A DNA stretch of 64,000 nt from an uncultured Alphaproteobacteria bacterium (GCA_958295725.1 OY282368.1:620001-684000); one strand, 5' to 3'; shown: positions 36,805-45,822, counted from the first letter of the stretch. The notes: a model not told the origin generated them from the letters alone. Made by a program: numbers and translations.

Positions 36805-37617
36805 TTATTCGGCGGCGGTCCGGAGCTCGAGCGGGGCCCAGAACGCGTCCAGATTCGAGGGGATATCGACGACGCGGTTCCTGCCGCAGCGGTCGACCCC
36901 GCGCAGGAGGAACAGCTTGCGATGGGCCAGGCTCACTATGCCGCGCTCGCGGACCAGCCGGTCGTTGAGGTCGTAGTCGAAGTGGGACGTCGTGGGCATG
37001 TAGCGGAACGTCAGTCCGCGCCGCGGCCGGCTCGACCTGTTGGGACGCGAGCCGTGGATCATGTAGACGTCGTGGATGGAGATCTGTCCGCGCTCCAGCA
37101 CCACGTCGCGGGCGTTGGCCTCCGTCCCGGAACTGTCCTCCAGCGTCCGGTAGAGCGTGTAGTCGCCCTCCACCGTCTTGTGGGGCAGCAACGTCCCGTC
37201 CCTGTGCGAGCCGGGGACGACCCTCATGCATCCGTTCTCCGGCGTGGCGTCGTCGATGGCGATCCAGATCGTGCAAGTCGCCAACGGGCGGATGGGCCAG
37301 TATTCGCCGTCCTGATGCCACGGCGTCTCGATCCCGTCGTTCGCCGGCTTGCCGAAGAGCGCCGATCCCCAGTTGATGAAATCCGGTCCGATGAGCTGCT
37401 CGACCGCGTCCAGGATCTCCGGGACGCAGGCGACGGCCAGCCAGTGTTCCGAGATCTCCGGCAGGCCCGGCACGTAGTCCGCCGAGAGGTCTGGACGTTC
37501 GCTCAGCAGTTCGTCCGTCCGCCGCTCGATGCGCGAGATCATGTCCTCGGGGATACGCCAGGGGAGGACGATCTGACCTTCTTCCCCGTAGCGCTGAATA
37601 TCCGATTGGCTGAGCAT
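36805..37617 (-). CDS. Phytanoyl-CoA dioxygenase (PhyH) family protein
   Basis: Fe(II)/2-oxoglutarate-dependent oxygenase of 270 residues. The facial-triad His and Asp are in TPWHQDGEYWPI, and the distal His is in MIHGSRPNRS, followed by an Arg-rich segment that binds 2-oxoglutarate in the family. The motif GCMRVVPGSHRDG is conserved in the family. ATG 37617 (MLSQSDIQRYGEEG) has GAGGGA upstream. The substrate is unknown; bacterial PhyH members act on diverse small molecules. Confidence 0.87.
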   Translation of the reverse strand: MLSQSDIQRYGEEGQIVLPWRIPEDMISRIERRTDELLSERPDLSADYVPGLPEISEHWLAVACVPEILDAVEQLIGPDFINWGSALFGKPANDGIETPWHQDGEYWPIRPLATCTIWIAIDDATPENGCMRVVPGSHRDGTLLPHKTVEGDYTLYRTLEDSSGTEANARDVVLERGQISIHDVYMIHGSRPNRSSRPRRGLTFRYMPTTSHFDYDLNDRLVRERGIVSLAHRKLFLLRGVDRCGRNRVVDIPSNLDAFWAPLELRTAAE

Positions 37618-37803
37618 CCTGGGTCCCTCGGGAAATGCGGTGGACCGATCGATCGACCGGCAAGTCAAGTATAGCGGCGACGTCGGCCGGAAAACAGACC
37701 CGCGCGAGAAAGGCCGCCACGGAGCTCAAGGCCATGGTAGGATTGGGAAAGTCTTGTCCCCGTTGACGTATGACATTCGCGGAAGGTTGCAGGGAGGCAA
37801 GCT

Positions 37804-38415
37804 ATGCACATGCGCGCGATTTTGTCGGCGGCAGCCATGGCGGTGATCGTTCTCGTCGTCTCCGGGACCGTCGATGCGAAGGAACTCAAGTTCGGCACGA
37901 CCGTTCCCTCGACGACCTCTCTGGGCAAGTCCGTCGAGGACGGTCTGATTCCCGGCGTTGCCAAGGCTTCCGGCGGTAAACTCACCGTCGCGGCGCACTA
38001 CCACGGCTCGGTCTGCGGCGAGCAGGCCAACCAGGGACTCCTGGCGGTGTGGACCAGCTCGACGGCCAACTTCGGCAACGCCTTGTCGATCTTCGATCTC
38101 CCGTATCTGTTCAAGGACCAGGACACGGCCAATCAGGTCGCCGACGGTTGGCTGGGCGATGCCGCCAGCGAGAACGCGGCAAAGACGACCCAGCACAGGG
38201 GCTTCGAGGTGTTCTCCGCAGGCGGCTTCCGCCAACTGGGCAACACCGAGAGAATAACCAAGTCGCCCAAGGACATGAAGGGCATCAAGTTCCGGGTCAC
38301 CAAGAGCCCGATCGAATACACGCTGATCGAGAGCTGGGGCGGCATCCCGGTTCCCTATGACTGGCTGCAGCTCTGCCAGGGCCTGTAGACCGGCGTGGTC
38401 AAAGGCGGTTGAATC
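37804..38415 (+). pseudogene. Amber-interrupted, 3'-truncated TRAP DctP paralogue
   Basis: Signal peptide plus the N-terminal half of a DctP protein, closely similar to the intact gene at 33842-34885: FDLPYLFKD, SPKDMKGIKFRVTKSPIE and WGGIPVPYDWLQLCQGL. Directly after QGL, the position occupied by Gln in the intact copy is TAG (38386-38388). The frame then reads TGVVKGG and stops at 38415, where the similarity to TGVVEG of the intact gene ends. About 140 C-terminal residues are missing. It still has GGAGG before ATG 37804. If expressed it would give a 194-residue fragment without a complete binding cleft. Confidence 0.85.
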
Positions 38416-38519
38416 GGAAATCGTGTCGGACACGACACCTCCGATACAACGGAGTCTTGAATTACATCCTTCACCAGATCGCAAGACCTTTGAGGATCTT
38501 GAACCTGGGGGCGAAGTAG

Positions 38520-39194
38520 GTGAGGATCCGAAGCGTATCATTCTATGTGATGATTATTTTCCTCGCGGTGGTAATCGTCTTGGCGGTGCGCCTATTCCAT
38601 TACGACAGCGACGCTTTGCAAGGCGATACGAGAAACCAGCACCAGATCCAGGATATCAATGGGAGAAAAGTGATTTATCCACCGGGCGCCCCCAAGATTA
38701 TCGGCCACTTCCATGACCTGAGATGGTGGAGGGGGAGAACGGAGAACCATCAAGGCATCGATATCTGGGGTCTCCCCGGTCAACCGATCATCGCCGTCGC
38801 CGCCGGCCAAGTGATTCAAACTTACACCGGAAAATGCGCGGGGCCTACCGTCGTGATCGATCATGGCCGGGACAAGGACGGGAAACCCCTGATAGGGTGG
38901 TATGTTCATGTCCAGGACATTCTCGTCGAGGAAGGACGGGGCGTGTCCCGCGGCGATGTGGTTGCCCGCCTGGGCGACAACTACGATCAATTCGAGTGTA
39001 TAGGGGGGAGACCACACTTACATCTGGAGCTTGGCCGCGCGAGAGGAAGCGAGCATGGGATAAACCCCCACCTGTTGTGGGCTGACGGGCCTTACCGCGT
39101 CACTTGCTTCGACAGGAGCAGAGCCTACCCATCCGGGACGCTGACATACCCGATGCCGTGCGCCAAGGCGCCCGATCTTCCCCGTTCCGGCTGA
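38520..39194 (+). CDS. M23-type metallopeptidase, membrane-anchored
   Basis: A 224-residue protein with an N-terminal membrane segment (VMIIFLAVVIVLAVRL) and an extracytoplasmic LysM-less M23-like domain. The zinc ligands follow the peptidase M23 pattern: His and Asp in NHQGIDIW, then PHLHLEL as the HxH motif; the middle GWYVHVQD resembles the usual GYGHL strand. M23 enzymes are peptidoglycan endopeptidases or inactive scaffolds. The GTG at 38520 gives a basic N-terminus; ATG 38550 is an alternative. It looks A+T-richer at the 5' end than nearby genes and lies in a decayed zone. Confidence 0.75.
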   Translation: MRIRSVSFYVMIIFLAVVIVLAVRLFHYDSDALQGDTRNQHQIQDINGRKVIYPPGAPKIIGHFHDLRWWRGRTENHQGIDIWGLPGQPIIAVAAGQVIQTYTGKCAGPTVVIDHGRDKDGKPLIGWYVHVQDILVEEGRGVSRGDVVARLGDNYDQFECIGGRPHLHLELGRARGSEHGINPHLLWADGPYRVTCFDRSRAYPSGTLTYPMPCAKAPDLPRSG

Positions 39195-39406
39195 TATCCG
39201 GGAAAGAACTCTTCGCGACGCTTGCGAGATGCCCTGCCGACACCAACTCGCCATCCCGAATGATGGATGCGTTCTGGGCGAGTGGCGGCGACCTTGACGA
39301 GGTGTGTGACGGTCTCGGGTACGGGGTTTCCAATGCAGGTTTACGATGCGCCTGTCCGGTTCAAGAAATCCGGATTGGATAAATTAAAACGAATGGAGAA
39401 TTTTCA

Positions 39407-39526
39407 ATGTCGGCAGGAATAGCAAGGGTCGCGGTAGAATTAGGAGGGTTGATACGATCTGCGTTCGATGCCATAACGGGAAGAAGAACGAAGAAAGAAA
39501 CCCGTAATCTTGATAATTTTTTATGA
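39407..39526 (+). CDS. Possible 39-residue small protein
   Basis: ATG 39407 follows GGAGA at eight bases. The product begins MSAGIARVAVELGGL and ends in a basic then Asn-rich tail. No family is recognised. Support is only a start, a ribosome-binding-like site and an A+T-rich context, so it may be spurious. Confidence 0.3.
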   Translation: MSAGIARVAVELGGLIRSAFDAITGRRTKKETRNLDNFL

Positions 39527-39531
39527 TCTAA

Positions 39532-39837
39532 CTTGAGGATCGTCGTCTCGTCCGGCAGCGGACCCGACAGCCGCAAACCCACGAACCGAACCGACCTCGT
39601 GGAGCAGGTCCTCTACCCCGAATCGCTCAGGTTGTAGAGCAACTGCATGCAGTACACCCGCAGCATGACCGACAACGCATAAGGCCGCTGACCCTGCCCC
39701 ACCTTCGGATAGAGCGACCGAAGGCGCCCCTCCAGACGCTCCCACGGGATCAACCCATCCATGCGGACAAGGAACTTCTCCCGGCCACGGCGTATCCCGG
39801 CATGTGGCAATGCAGCAGCCAGTCTCCCCCGGAACAT
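39532..39837 (-). mobile_element. IS5-family transposase remnant (frameshifted N-terminal part)
   Basis: The minus strand encodes REKFLVRMDGLIPWERLEGR, then YPKVGQGQRPYALSVMLRVY and MQLLYNLSDSG, the DDE_Tnp/DUF772-type N-terminus of IS5-group transposases. The reading frame breaks near 39616-39619. GVEDLLHEVGSVRG continues in a second frame, and GLRLSGPLPDETTILK in a third, with the second break near 39580-39586. Similarity stops after the lysine of DETTILK, so the DDE catalytic part is lost. No terminal repeats or target-site duplication were identified. Confidence 0.78.
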
Positions 39838-39849
39838 GGACGCGGGCCG

Positions 39850-40278
39850 TCATTCGATGCCGTGCGCGCGTTGGAGCCCGCGCACGTACTCCACGATCAG
39901 CGTCACGTCGCGCTCGGAAACGCCGTCCACGGGAGGCATGTCGCCGAAGGGCCAGTGGTGCGCGCGGACCCCGTTCCGCACCGCCCTGTGGAAAGCGGCG
40001 TCGGAATGGTGGCCGGGCTCGTAGATCCGGTGAACCAGCGGCGGACCGCGATCCGAACCGGTGGCTCCCGGGCCGTGACAGGCCGCGCAGTGACGATCGA
40101 AGACCGCCTGCCCGGCCGTCATGGCGGCGGTCGACGCCGGTACCCGGGACTTCCCCGGAGCGTCGGCAGGTGTCCGGCTCTCACCGTCCGGCCACGTCAT
40201 CCAGACCGCCACGGCCGCGGCTCCCGCCACCGCGGCCCCGACCAGCCACATCGTCCGGGTCGTGCGCGTCCCCGCCAT
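39850..40278 (-). CDS. Membrane-anchored class I cytochrome c
   Basis: A 142-residue c-type cytochrome. An N-terminal hydrophobic segment (WLVGAAVAGAAAVAVWMTW) acts as anchor or signal. The haem motif CAACH is in HCAACHGPGA. The likely distal Met is in FGDMPPV, followed by the C-terminal helix RDVTLIVEYVRGLQR. Electron transfer in the periplasm is inferred. It is divergent from the copper ATPase gene across 278 bp that hold repeat copy B. Confidence 0.88.
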   Translation of the reverse strand: MAGTRTTRTMWLVGAAVAGAAAVAVWMTWPDGESRTPADAPGKSRVPASTAAMTAGQAVFDRHCAACHGPGATGSDRGPPLVHRIYEPGHHSDAAFHRAVRNGVRAHHWPFGDMPPVDGVSERDVTLIVEYVRGLQRAHGIE

Positions 40279-40321
40279 GCCGCGATCCTGACCCGAACGG
40301 GAGCGGTTCGCAAGATCGTCA

Positions 40322-40408
40322 GAGCCTGACCTGAAACGATCTCCTCCCCCTTTCAGGGGAAGTATGCGGCGGGCAGGATGGAAACCGCGAGGGTTTCAGG
40401 TCGGGCTC
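40322..40408 (-). repeat. ~87-bp intergenic palindromic repeat, copy B
   Basis: Inverted relative to copy A at 36680-36763. It shares AACCCTCGCGGTTTCC, the CCGCCGC-TA block and GGGGGAGGAGATCGTTTCAG. It is bounded by a 16-bp inverted repeat: GAGCCTGACCTGAAAC at 40322 faces GTTTCAGGTCGGGCTC ending at 40408, with one mismatch. The ends resemble a small non-autonomous element or a REP-like family. Confidence 0.8.
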
Positions 40409-40556
40409 TCGCGCCGGCGCGGGCGTACCTTGGCCGGGAGAGGCCGGGAACCGATCGCTCCCGCGTCCTCCTCCCCTGCGGACGGACGGCGCGGGGGGAC
40501 TGTATGATCGGCCGGCGGAGACGGGGAGCAAGCGGGACGGCGAACGAAGCGACGAC

Positions 40557-42680
40557 ATGGCCAGCACCGACCATACCTGCCCCATGCACCCGGAGGTGAT
40601 CCGGGACGGTCCGGGGGACTGCCCCGTCTGTGGCATGGCGCTGGAGCCGGCGTGCGTGACACTCGACACGGGTCCGAATCCGGAACTCGTCGATATGAAC
40701 CGCCGCATGTGGATCGGGATCGTTCTCGCTTTGCCCGTCCTGGCGCTGGCGATGGGTGGACACCTGCCGGGGCTCGATCTCGCCGAGGCCGTCCCGCGAG
40801 GCGTCTCCAACTGGCTCCAGCTGGCGCTGGCCACGCCCGTCGTGTTGTGGTGCGGACTGCCATTCTTCCGACGGGGCTGGGTATCGTTGGCGACCCGCAG
40901 CCTCAACATGTTCACGCTGATCGCCCTGGGCACGGGGTCCGCCTTCGCCTATAGCGCGCTGGCCACGTCGGCGCCCCGCGTTTTCCCGGACCCGTTCCGG
41001 GCGGCCGACGGGACGGTCGCCGTCTATTTCGAGGCCGCCGCCGCGATCGTCGTCCTCGTGCTGATCGGCCAGGTCCTGGAGCTCAAGGCGCGCGAGGGAA
41101 CGGGCCAAGCGCTCAGGGCCCTGTTGCGACTCGCGCCCCGGACCGCCTGTCGGATCGGCGACGACGACGCGGACGAGGAGATCCCGCTGGAGGATGTGCG
41201 CGCCGGGGACCGGCTGCGGGTGCGGCCCGGCGACAGGGTTCCGGTCGACGGCGCCGTTCTCGACGGCCGCGGCGCCGTCGACGAATCGACGATCACGGGG
41301 GAGCCCACCCCCGTCGAGAAGGGACCGAGCGACCCGGTCGTCGGTGGGACCCTGAACGTCGCCGGCGCGTTCGTCATGCGCGCGGAGCGTGTCGGTGACG
41401 AGACCATGCTCGCCCGCATCGCCGCCATGGCGGCGGAAGCGCAGCGGACCCGGGCGCCGATCCAGCGCGTCGCCGACACGGTCGCCGGCTGGTTCGTTCC
41501 CGCCGTGCTCGCCGTCGCGGCGGCCGCGTTCGCGGCCTGGTCGGCGTGGGGACCGGCGCCAGCGATGGGATTCGCTCTCGTGGCGGCGGTATCCGTGCTG
41601 ATCGTCGCCTGTCCCTGCGCCCTCGGCCTCGCCACGCCGATGTCGATCATGGTGGCCATCGGGCGCGGCGCCCAGACCGGGGTGCTGATCGGGGAAGCCG
41701 AGGCGCTGGAGCGTCTCGAGAAGGTCGATACCCTCGTCGTCGACAAGACGGGCACCCTCACGGAGGGCAGGCCCAGGGTCGTCATGGTGCTGGCCGGGGG
41801 CTCCCGGAGCGAGGACGACCTTCTCCGGCTGTCGGCGAGCGTCGAGCGATCCAGCGAGCACCCGCTCGCCGCGGCGATCGTCGCCGCCGCCCTGGAGAAG
41901 GGACTCCGGGTCGGCGAGGCGACGGAGTTCCGATCGTTCCCGGGACGGGGCGTCCGCGGCATCGTGGACGGCTTGGAGGTCGCGCTCGGCAATCGCGATT
42001 TCCTTCGGGACCGGAACGTGTCCGCGGACGAGTTCGAGGACCGCGCGGAAGCGCGCCGCGCGGACGGCGCCACCGTGATGTACGTCGCGGTCGACGGGCG
42101 CGTGGCCGGGCTGATCGCGGTGGCCGACCCCGTCAAGGACACGACGCCGGCGGCGATCGCGGCGCTGCGGCGGGAGAACGTGCGGATCGTCATGCTGACG
42201 GGCGACGACGCGGCCACGGCGCGGGCCGTCGCCGGCGGTCTCGGCATCGACGAGGTGGAAGCCGGCGTTCTCCCCGACCGCAAGGGGCGGTTCGTGCGGG
42301 ACTTGCGGCGCCGGGGCCGGATCGTCGCGATGGCGGGCGATGGCGTCAACGACGCATTGGCGCTGACCGAGGCCGACGTGGGCATCGCCATGGGCGCGGG
42401 CGCCGACGTCGCGATGGAGAGCGCCGGCGTCACCCTGGCGAAGGGCGACCTGAGAGCCATCGCGCGGGCGCGTCGACTCAGCCGCGCGACCATGCGCAAC
42501 ATCCGCCAGAACCTCTTCCTCGCCTTCGTGTACAATGCCTTGGCCGTACCCATCGCCGCAGGCGTGCTGTTCCCCTTCCTTGGTGTGCTGCTGAACCCGA
42601 TGATCGCGGCGGCGGCCATGAGCCTCAGCTCCCTCTCCGTGATCGGCAACGCGCTGCGCCTTCGCGCGTCGCGGATCTGA
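40557..42680 (+). CDS. Copper-exporting P1B-type ATPase with HMBD N-terminus
   Basis: Pumps copper, or a similar soft metal, out of the cytoplasm. It has 707 residues. The N-terminus is a heavy-metal-binding domain (CPMHPEVIRDGPGDCPVCGM) in place of a CxxC HMA domain. The transport motif CPC is in VACPCALGLATPM. Phosphorylation site DKTGTLTEG, nucleotide-binding SEHPLAAAIV and the hinge AGDGVNDALAL are intact. Several membrane segments are visible. The CPC and DKTGT combination places it in the CopA/CopB-like group; metal specificity is inferred. No copper regulator gene is adjacent. Confidence 0.93.
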   Translation: MASTDHTCPMHPEVIRDGPGDCPVCGMALEPACVTLDTGPNPELVDMNRRMWIGIVLALPVLALAMGGHLPGLDLAEAVPRGVSNWLQLALATPVVLWCGLPFFRRGWVSLATRSLNMFTLIALGTGSAFAYSALATSAPRVFPDPFRAADGTVAVYFEAAAAIVVLVLIGQVLELKAREGTGQALRALLRLAPRTACRIGDDDADEEIPLEDVRAGDRLRVRPGDRVPVDGAVLDGRGAVDESTITGEPTPVEKGPSDPVVGGTLNVAGAFVMRAERVGDETMLARIAAMAAEAQRTRAPIQRVADTVAGWFVPAVLAVAAAAFAAWSAWGPAPAMGFALVAAVSVLIVACPCALGLATPMSIMVAIGRGAQTGVLIGEAEALERLEKVDTLVVDKTGTLTEGRPRVVMVLAGGSRSEDDLLRLSASVERSSEHPLAAAIVAAALEKGLRVGEATEFRSFPGRGVRGIVDGLEVALGNRDFLRDRNVSADEFEDRAEARRADGATVMYVAVDGRVAGLIAVADPVKDTTPAAIAALRRENVRIVMLTGDDAATARAVAGGLGIDEVEAGVLPDRKGRFVRDLRRRGRIVAMAGDGVNDALALTEADVGIAMGAGADVAMESAGVTLAKGDLRAIARARRLSRATMRNIRQNLFLAFVYNALAVPIAAGVLFPFLGVLLNPMIAAAAMSLSSLSVIGNALRLRASRI

Positions 42681-42724
42681 ACTCGGCTCCTCGGCGAGCG
42701 GTTCGAACTTACTTACCGGGCACA

Positions 42725-42758
42725 GTGGCCTCGTTCAGACAGTGACCTCGTTCAGACA
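42725..42758 (+). repeat. Tandem 17-bp direct repeat
   Basis: GTGGCCTCGTTCAGACA at 42725-42741 is followed immediately by GTGACCTCGTTCAGACA at 42742-42758, one mismatch. It lies 70 bp upstream of the desaturase start, so it could be paired regulator sites or an insertion-element relic. Confidence 0.8.
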
Positions 42759-42828
42759 GATGTGAGACGCGGGCGCCCATGCTAGAATACGGGCTGCGAC
42801 GGTATGCGCGGCGATCGGAGGAACCGAA

Positions 42829-43761
42829 TTGTCGGCGGCTCGTATCAATCGAATCGTCCCTCGCCAGACCCGCAACGAACTGAACACGTTGCGCGACGGG
42901 CCGGGGGTCGCGTTTCTGGCGTACCACCTGAGCGCGATGGCGGGTACGGGGTGGCTTCTTCACATGTCGCTCGGCACCTGGTGGACGGTCCCCGCGATGC
43001 TCGCTCACGGCTATGTCATCGCGGCTCTTTTCGGTCCGTTCCACGAGACCGCCCATCGCAGCGCCTTCAGGAGCAAGTGGCTCAACGAGAGTGTCTTCTG
43101 GGTGTCGGGCGTTGCCATCTTCTACCTGAAGACGGTGTTCCGAATCGAGCACACGGCGCATCACGCCCATACCCAGGACGTGGAGAGGGACCCGCAGCGT
43201 ATTCCCATGGCCGAGACGTTCCGGGGTTACGTCCACTACGCGACCGGCATCCCGTCCCTGCGGCTTAAGCTCTGGCGTCTTGTCCATCACACCCGGGGGA
43301 AGATCGGCGAACACGAGAAGACCTATGTCCCCGCCGACCGCGTCCCGGAACTGCGGCGCGACGCGCGGATCTATCTCGGCGTCTACGCGCTCGTGGTCGT
43401 CGTCAGCCTCTATTTCCAGACCTGGGCCGCGGTGATCTACTGGTTCCTTCCCGCGATTCTCGGAGAACCGTTCCAACGCATGATCCGCATCGCGGAGCAC
43501 ACCGGGTGCGAGCTGGGCCCCGATATGCTGCGGAACACGCGGACGACGCTGGCCGGCGCGCCGCTGCGGTGGCTCAACTGGAACATGGCGCTTCATGCCG
43601 AGCACCACGCGATCTCGTCGACGCCGTTCCACGCCTTGCCCCGGCTGCACGCGTTGCTCGCGCCTCATCTGACGCACGTCTCCAGGGGCTATCTTGGTGC
43701 TCAGCGGGACGTGATCCGGTTCACCTCGGACGGTATCCGGACGCCGGCATCCGCCGTCTGA
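42829..43761 (+). CDS. Fatty-acid desaturase family membrane protein
   Basis: A 310-residue di-iron membrane enzyme. Three histidine boxes are present: HETAH in FGPFHETAHRSAF, HTAHHAH after RIE, and HAEHH in NMALHAEHHAIS. Hydrophobic segments lie between them. This set fits acyl-lipid or acyl-CoA desaturases and related hydroxylases; the exact substrate is open. The start is TTG 42829 with GGAGGA eight bases upstream, and no better ATG was found before the first box. It is followed by a 180-bp gap and the oxidoreductase operon. Confidence 0.86.
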   Translation: MSAARINRIVPRQTRNELNTLRDGPGVAFLAYHLSAMAGTGWLLHMSLGTWWTVPAMLAHGYVIAALFGPFHETAHRSAFRSKWLNESVFWVSGVAIFYLKTVFRIEHTAHHAHTQDVERDPQRIPMAETFRGYVHYATGIPSLRLKLWRLVHHTRGKIGEHEKTYVPADRVPELRRDARIYLGVYALVVVVSLYFQTWAAVIYWFLPAILGEPFQRMIRIAEHTGCELGPDMLRNTRTTLAGAPLRWLNWNMALHAEHHAISSTPFHALPRLHALLAPHLTHVSRGYLGAQRDVIRFTSDGIRTPASAV

Positions 43762-43943
43762 GGCGCCACCCCATGTCCACACTGCGTGACATCGGCCGAG
43801 GAGACTCCGCTGTCTCGAATTTCCCGGACCAGGACGAACATTTCACACCGCCCGGCACCGGCCGTATAATCGCGTTTGCATGACCACCGCGCCGTTCGCA
43901 TCGCGGGAGGCGGGTCGGGGGACGTGAAGGGAGTCGGGAACGC

Positions 43944-45821
43944 ATGTCAACGGCGGCGAGTACCGCTGAAACGGTAGAACCGCTCGAAGATCGGGAAGAG
44001 CTCGAATCCGTCGTGATCCGGTTCGCCGGCGACTCCGGCGACGGCGTTCAGGTCACCGGCGGCCAGCTTACGCAGGTCACGGCGCTGGCGGGAAACGACT
44101 TGGCGACGTTTCCCGATTTTCCGGCGGAGATCCGTGCGCCCGCCGGAACGACCTACGGGGTGTCGGCCTTCCAGATCAACTTCGGCGCGCGGCGTATCCG
44201 CACGGCCGGGGATCGGCCCGATGTCCTCGTCGCGTTCAATCCGGCGGCGCTCAAGGTCAACATCGAGGACATGCCGGGGGGTAGCCTCGTCATCGTCGAT
44301 ACCGGAACGTTCTCCGACCGCAATCTGAGGAAGGCGGGGTACGGCGCCAACCCGCTGGAGGACCGTTCCCTCGACAACTACCGGGTGGTCGAGATCGACA
44401 TCTCGAAGCGCACGCTGGATTCGGTCGAGCCATTCGGCCTGACGCAGAAACAGGCGTTGCGCTGCAAGAATTTCTGGGCGCTCGGGCTGATCTACTGGCT
44501 CTATGGCCGCGGCCGCCAGACCACGATCGACTGGCTGAACGCGAAGTTCGGCAGGATTCCCGCGGTGGCGGGCGCCAACGTCGCCGCCATGAACGCCGGC
44601 CATGCCTACGGCGAGACGGCGGAACTCGGTCTCGAGGTCAAGGGCTACGTCATCCCGCCGGCCGACATGCCGCGCGGTCTGTACCGCACCGTGACCGGCG
44701 CGGACGCGACCGCCTACGGGCTGGTCGCCGGCACCCGGTCGGCGGGGCTCAGGCTCATGTTCGGCTCCTACCCGATCACGCCCGCCTCCGCTCTCCTGCA
44801 CGTACTGGCGGGCATGAAGGAATTCGACGTCGTCACCTTCCAGGCGGAGGACGAGATCTCCGCCGTATGCTCGGCGATCGGCGCCTCCTACGCGGGAGCC
44901 CTCGGCGTGACGTCGAGCTCGGGTCCCGGGATCGCCCTGAAGACCGAGGCGATCGGGCTCGCCGTCAGCGTCGAGTTGCCTCTGGTGATCGTCAATTCCC
45001 AGCGGTCGGGCCCGTCGACCGGTATGCCGACGAAGACCGAGCAGTCGGACCTCTATCAGGCCGTCTACGGCCGCAACGCCGACGCGCCGGTTCCGGTGAT
45101 CGCCGCTTCGTCCCCGGCGGACGCCTTCGATGCGGCGGTCGAGGCCGTGCGCATCGCGACGAAGTACATGACGCCGGTGTTTCTGCTCACCGATTCCTAC
45201 ATCGTGAACGCGGCCGAGCCGTGGCTGATCCCCGATGTCGACGCGCTTCCCCTGCGCGAGGTGGAATTCCGCACCGACGCCGACGGGTTCCACCCGTTCC
45301 TCCGCGACGAGGACACGCTGGCGCGCGCCTGGGCCTTGCCGGGGACGCCGGGGCTGGAGCACCGGGTCGGCGGCCTGGAGAAGGACTACGACACCGGCAA
45401 CATTTCCTACGACCCGGAGAACCACCACCGCATGACCATGGTGCGGAAGGCGAAAATCGACGGCATCGCCGACGATATCCCGCCGCAAGCCGTCACCCTG
45501 GGTTCCCTCGACGATACCGTCGCCGTCGTCGGATGGGGGTCGACCCACGGGCCGATCAACCGGGCCGTCGACGACCTTCAGTCGGAAGGTCTGGACGTGT
45601 CGCACATCCACATTCGCCACCTGTGGCCGCTGCCGCGCAATCTCGGTGGGTTGCTGCGATCCTACGATCATGTCCTGGTGCCGGAGATGAATACGGGCCA
45701 GCTCCGCACAGTGCTGCGGAGCGAATACCTGACGCCGGCCGTCGGTCTCAACAACGTCTCGGGCCTGCCGTTCAAGATCGCCGAGATCAAGGATGCCGTG
45801 CGGAAATTGCTGGAAGGGTGA
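43944..45821 (+). CDS. korA: 2-oxoacid:ferredoxin oxidoreductase, fused gamma-alpha subunit
   Basis: Large subunit of a ferredoxin-dependent 2-oxoacid oxidoreductase; most likely 2-oxoglutarate, by length and partner type. It has 625 residues. The gamma-like part comes first (IRFAGDSGDGVQVTGG, FPDFPAEIRAPAGTTYGV). The alpha part follows (FGSYPITPASALLHVLAG, then QAEDEISAVCSAIGASYAGA). GPSTGMPTKTEQSDL and the C-terminal LVPEMNTGQL are typical of KorA. It is 1 bp upstream of korB. Ferredoxin use is inferred from the family. Confidence 0.9.
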   Translation: MSTAASTAETVEPLEDREELESVVIRFAGDSGDGVQVTGGQLTQVTALAGNDLATFPDFPAEIRAPAGTTYGVSAFQINFGARRIRTAGDRPDVLVAFNPAALKVNIEDMPGGSLVIVDTGTFSDRNLRKAGYGANPLEDRSLDNYRVVEIDISKRTLDSVEPFGLTQKQALRCKNFWALGLIYWLYGRGRQTTIDWLNAKFGRIPAVAGANVAAMNAGHAYGETAELGLEVKGYVIPPADMPRGLYRTVTGADATAYGLVAGTRSAGLRLMFGSYPITPASALLHVLAGMKEFDVVTFQAEDEISAVCSAIGASYAGALGVTSSSGPGIALKTEAIGLAVSVELPLVIVNSQRSGPSTGMPTKTEQSDLYQAVYGRNADAPVPVIAASSPADAFDAAVEAVRIATKYMTPVFLLTDSYIVNAAEPWLIPDVDALPLREVEFRTDADGFHPFLRDEDTLARAWALPGTPGLEHRVGGLEKDYDTGNISYDPENHHRMTMVRKAKIDGIADDIPPQAVTLGSLDDTVAVVGWGSTHGPINRAVDDLQSEGLDVSHIHIRHLWPLPRNLGGLLRSYDHVLVPEMNTGQLRTVLRSEYLTPAVGLNNVSGLPFKIAEIKDAVRKLLEG

Positions 45822-45822
45822 G

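Noticed and set aside
39104..39382. A 92-codon plus-strand ORF overlapping the M23 gene
   Set aside because: It overlaps a better-supported gene in another frame and shows no motif.
40430..40510. A possible CueR-like dyad upstream of the copper ATPase
   Set aside because: ACCTTGGCC has no matching AAGG half on the other side, and the nearest TATGAT is about 60 bp away, so the spacing is wrong.
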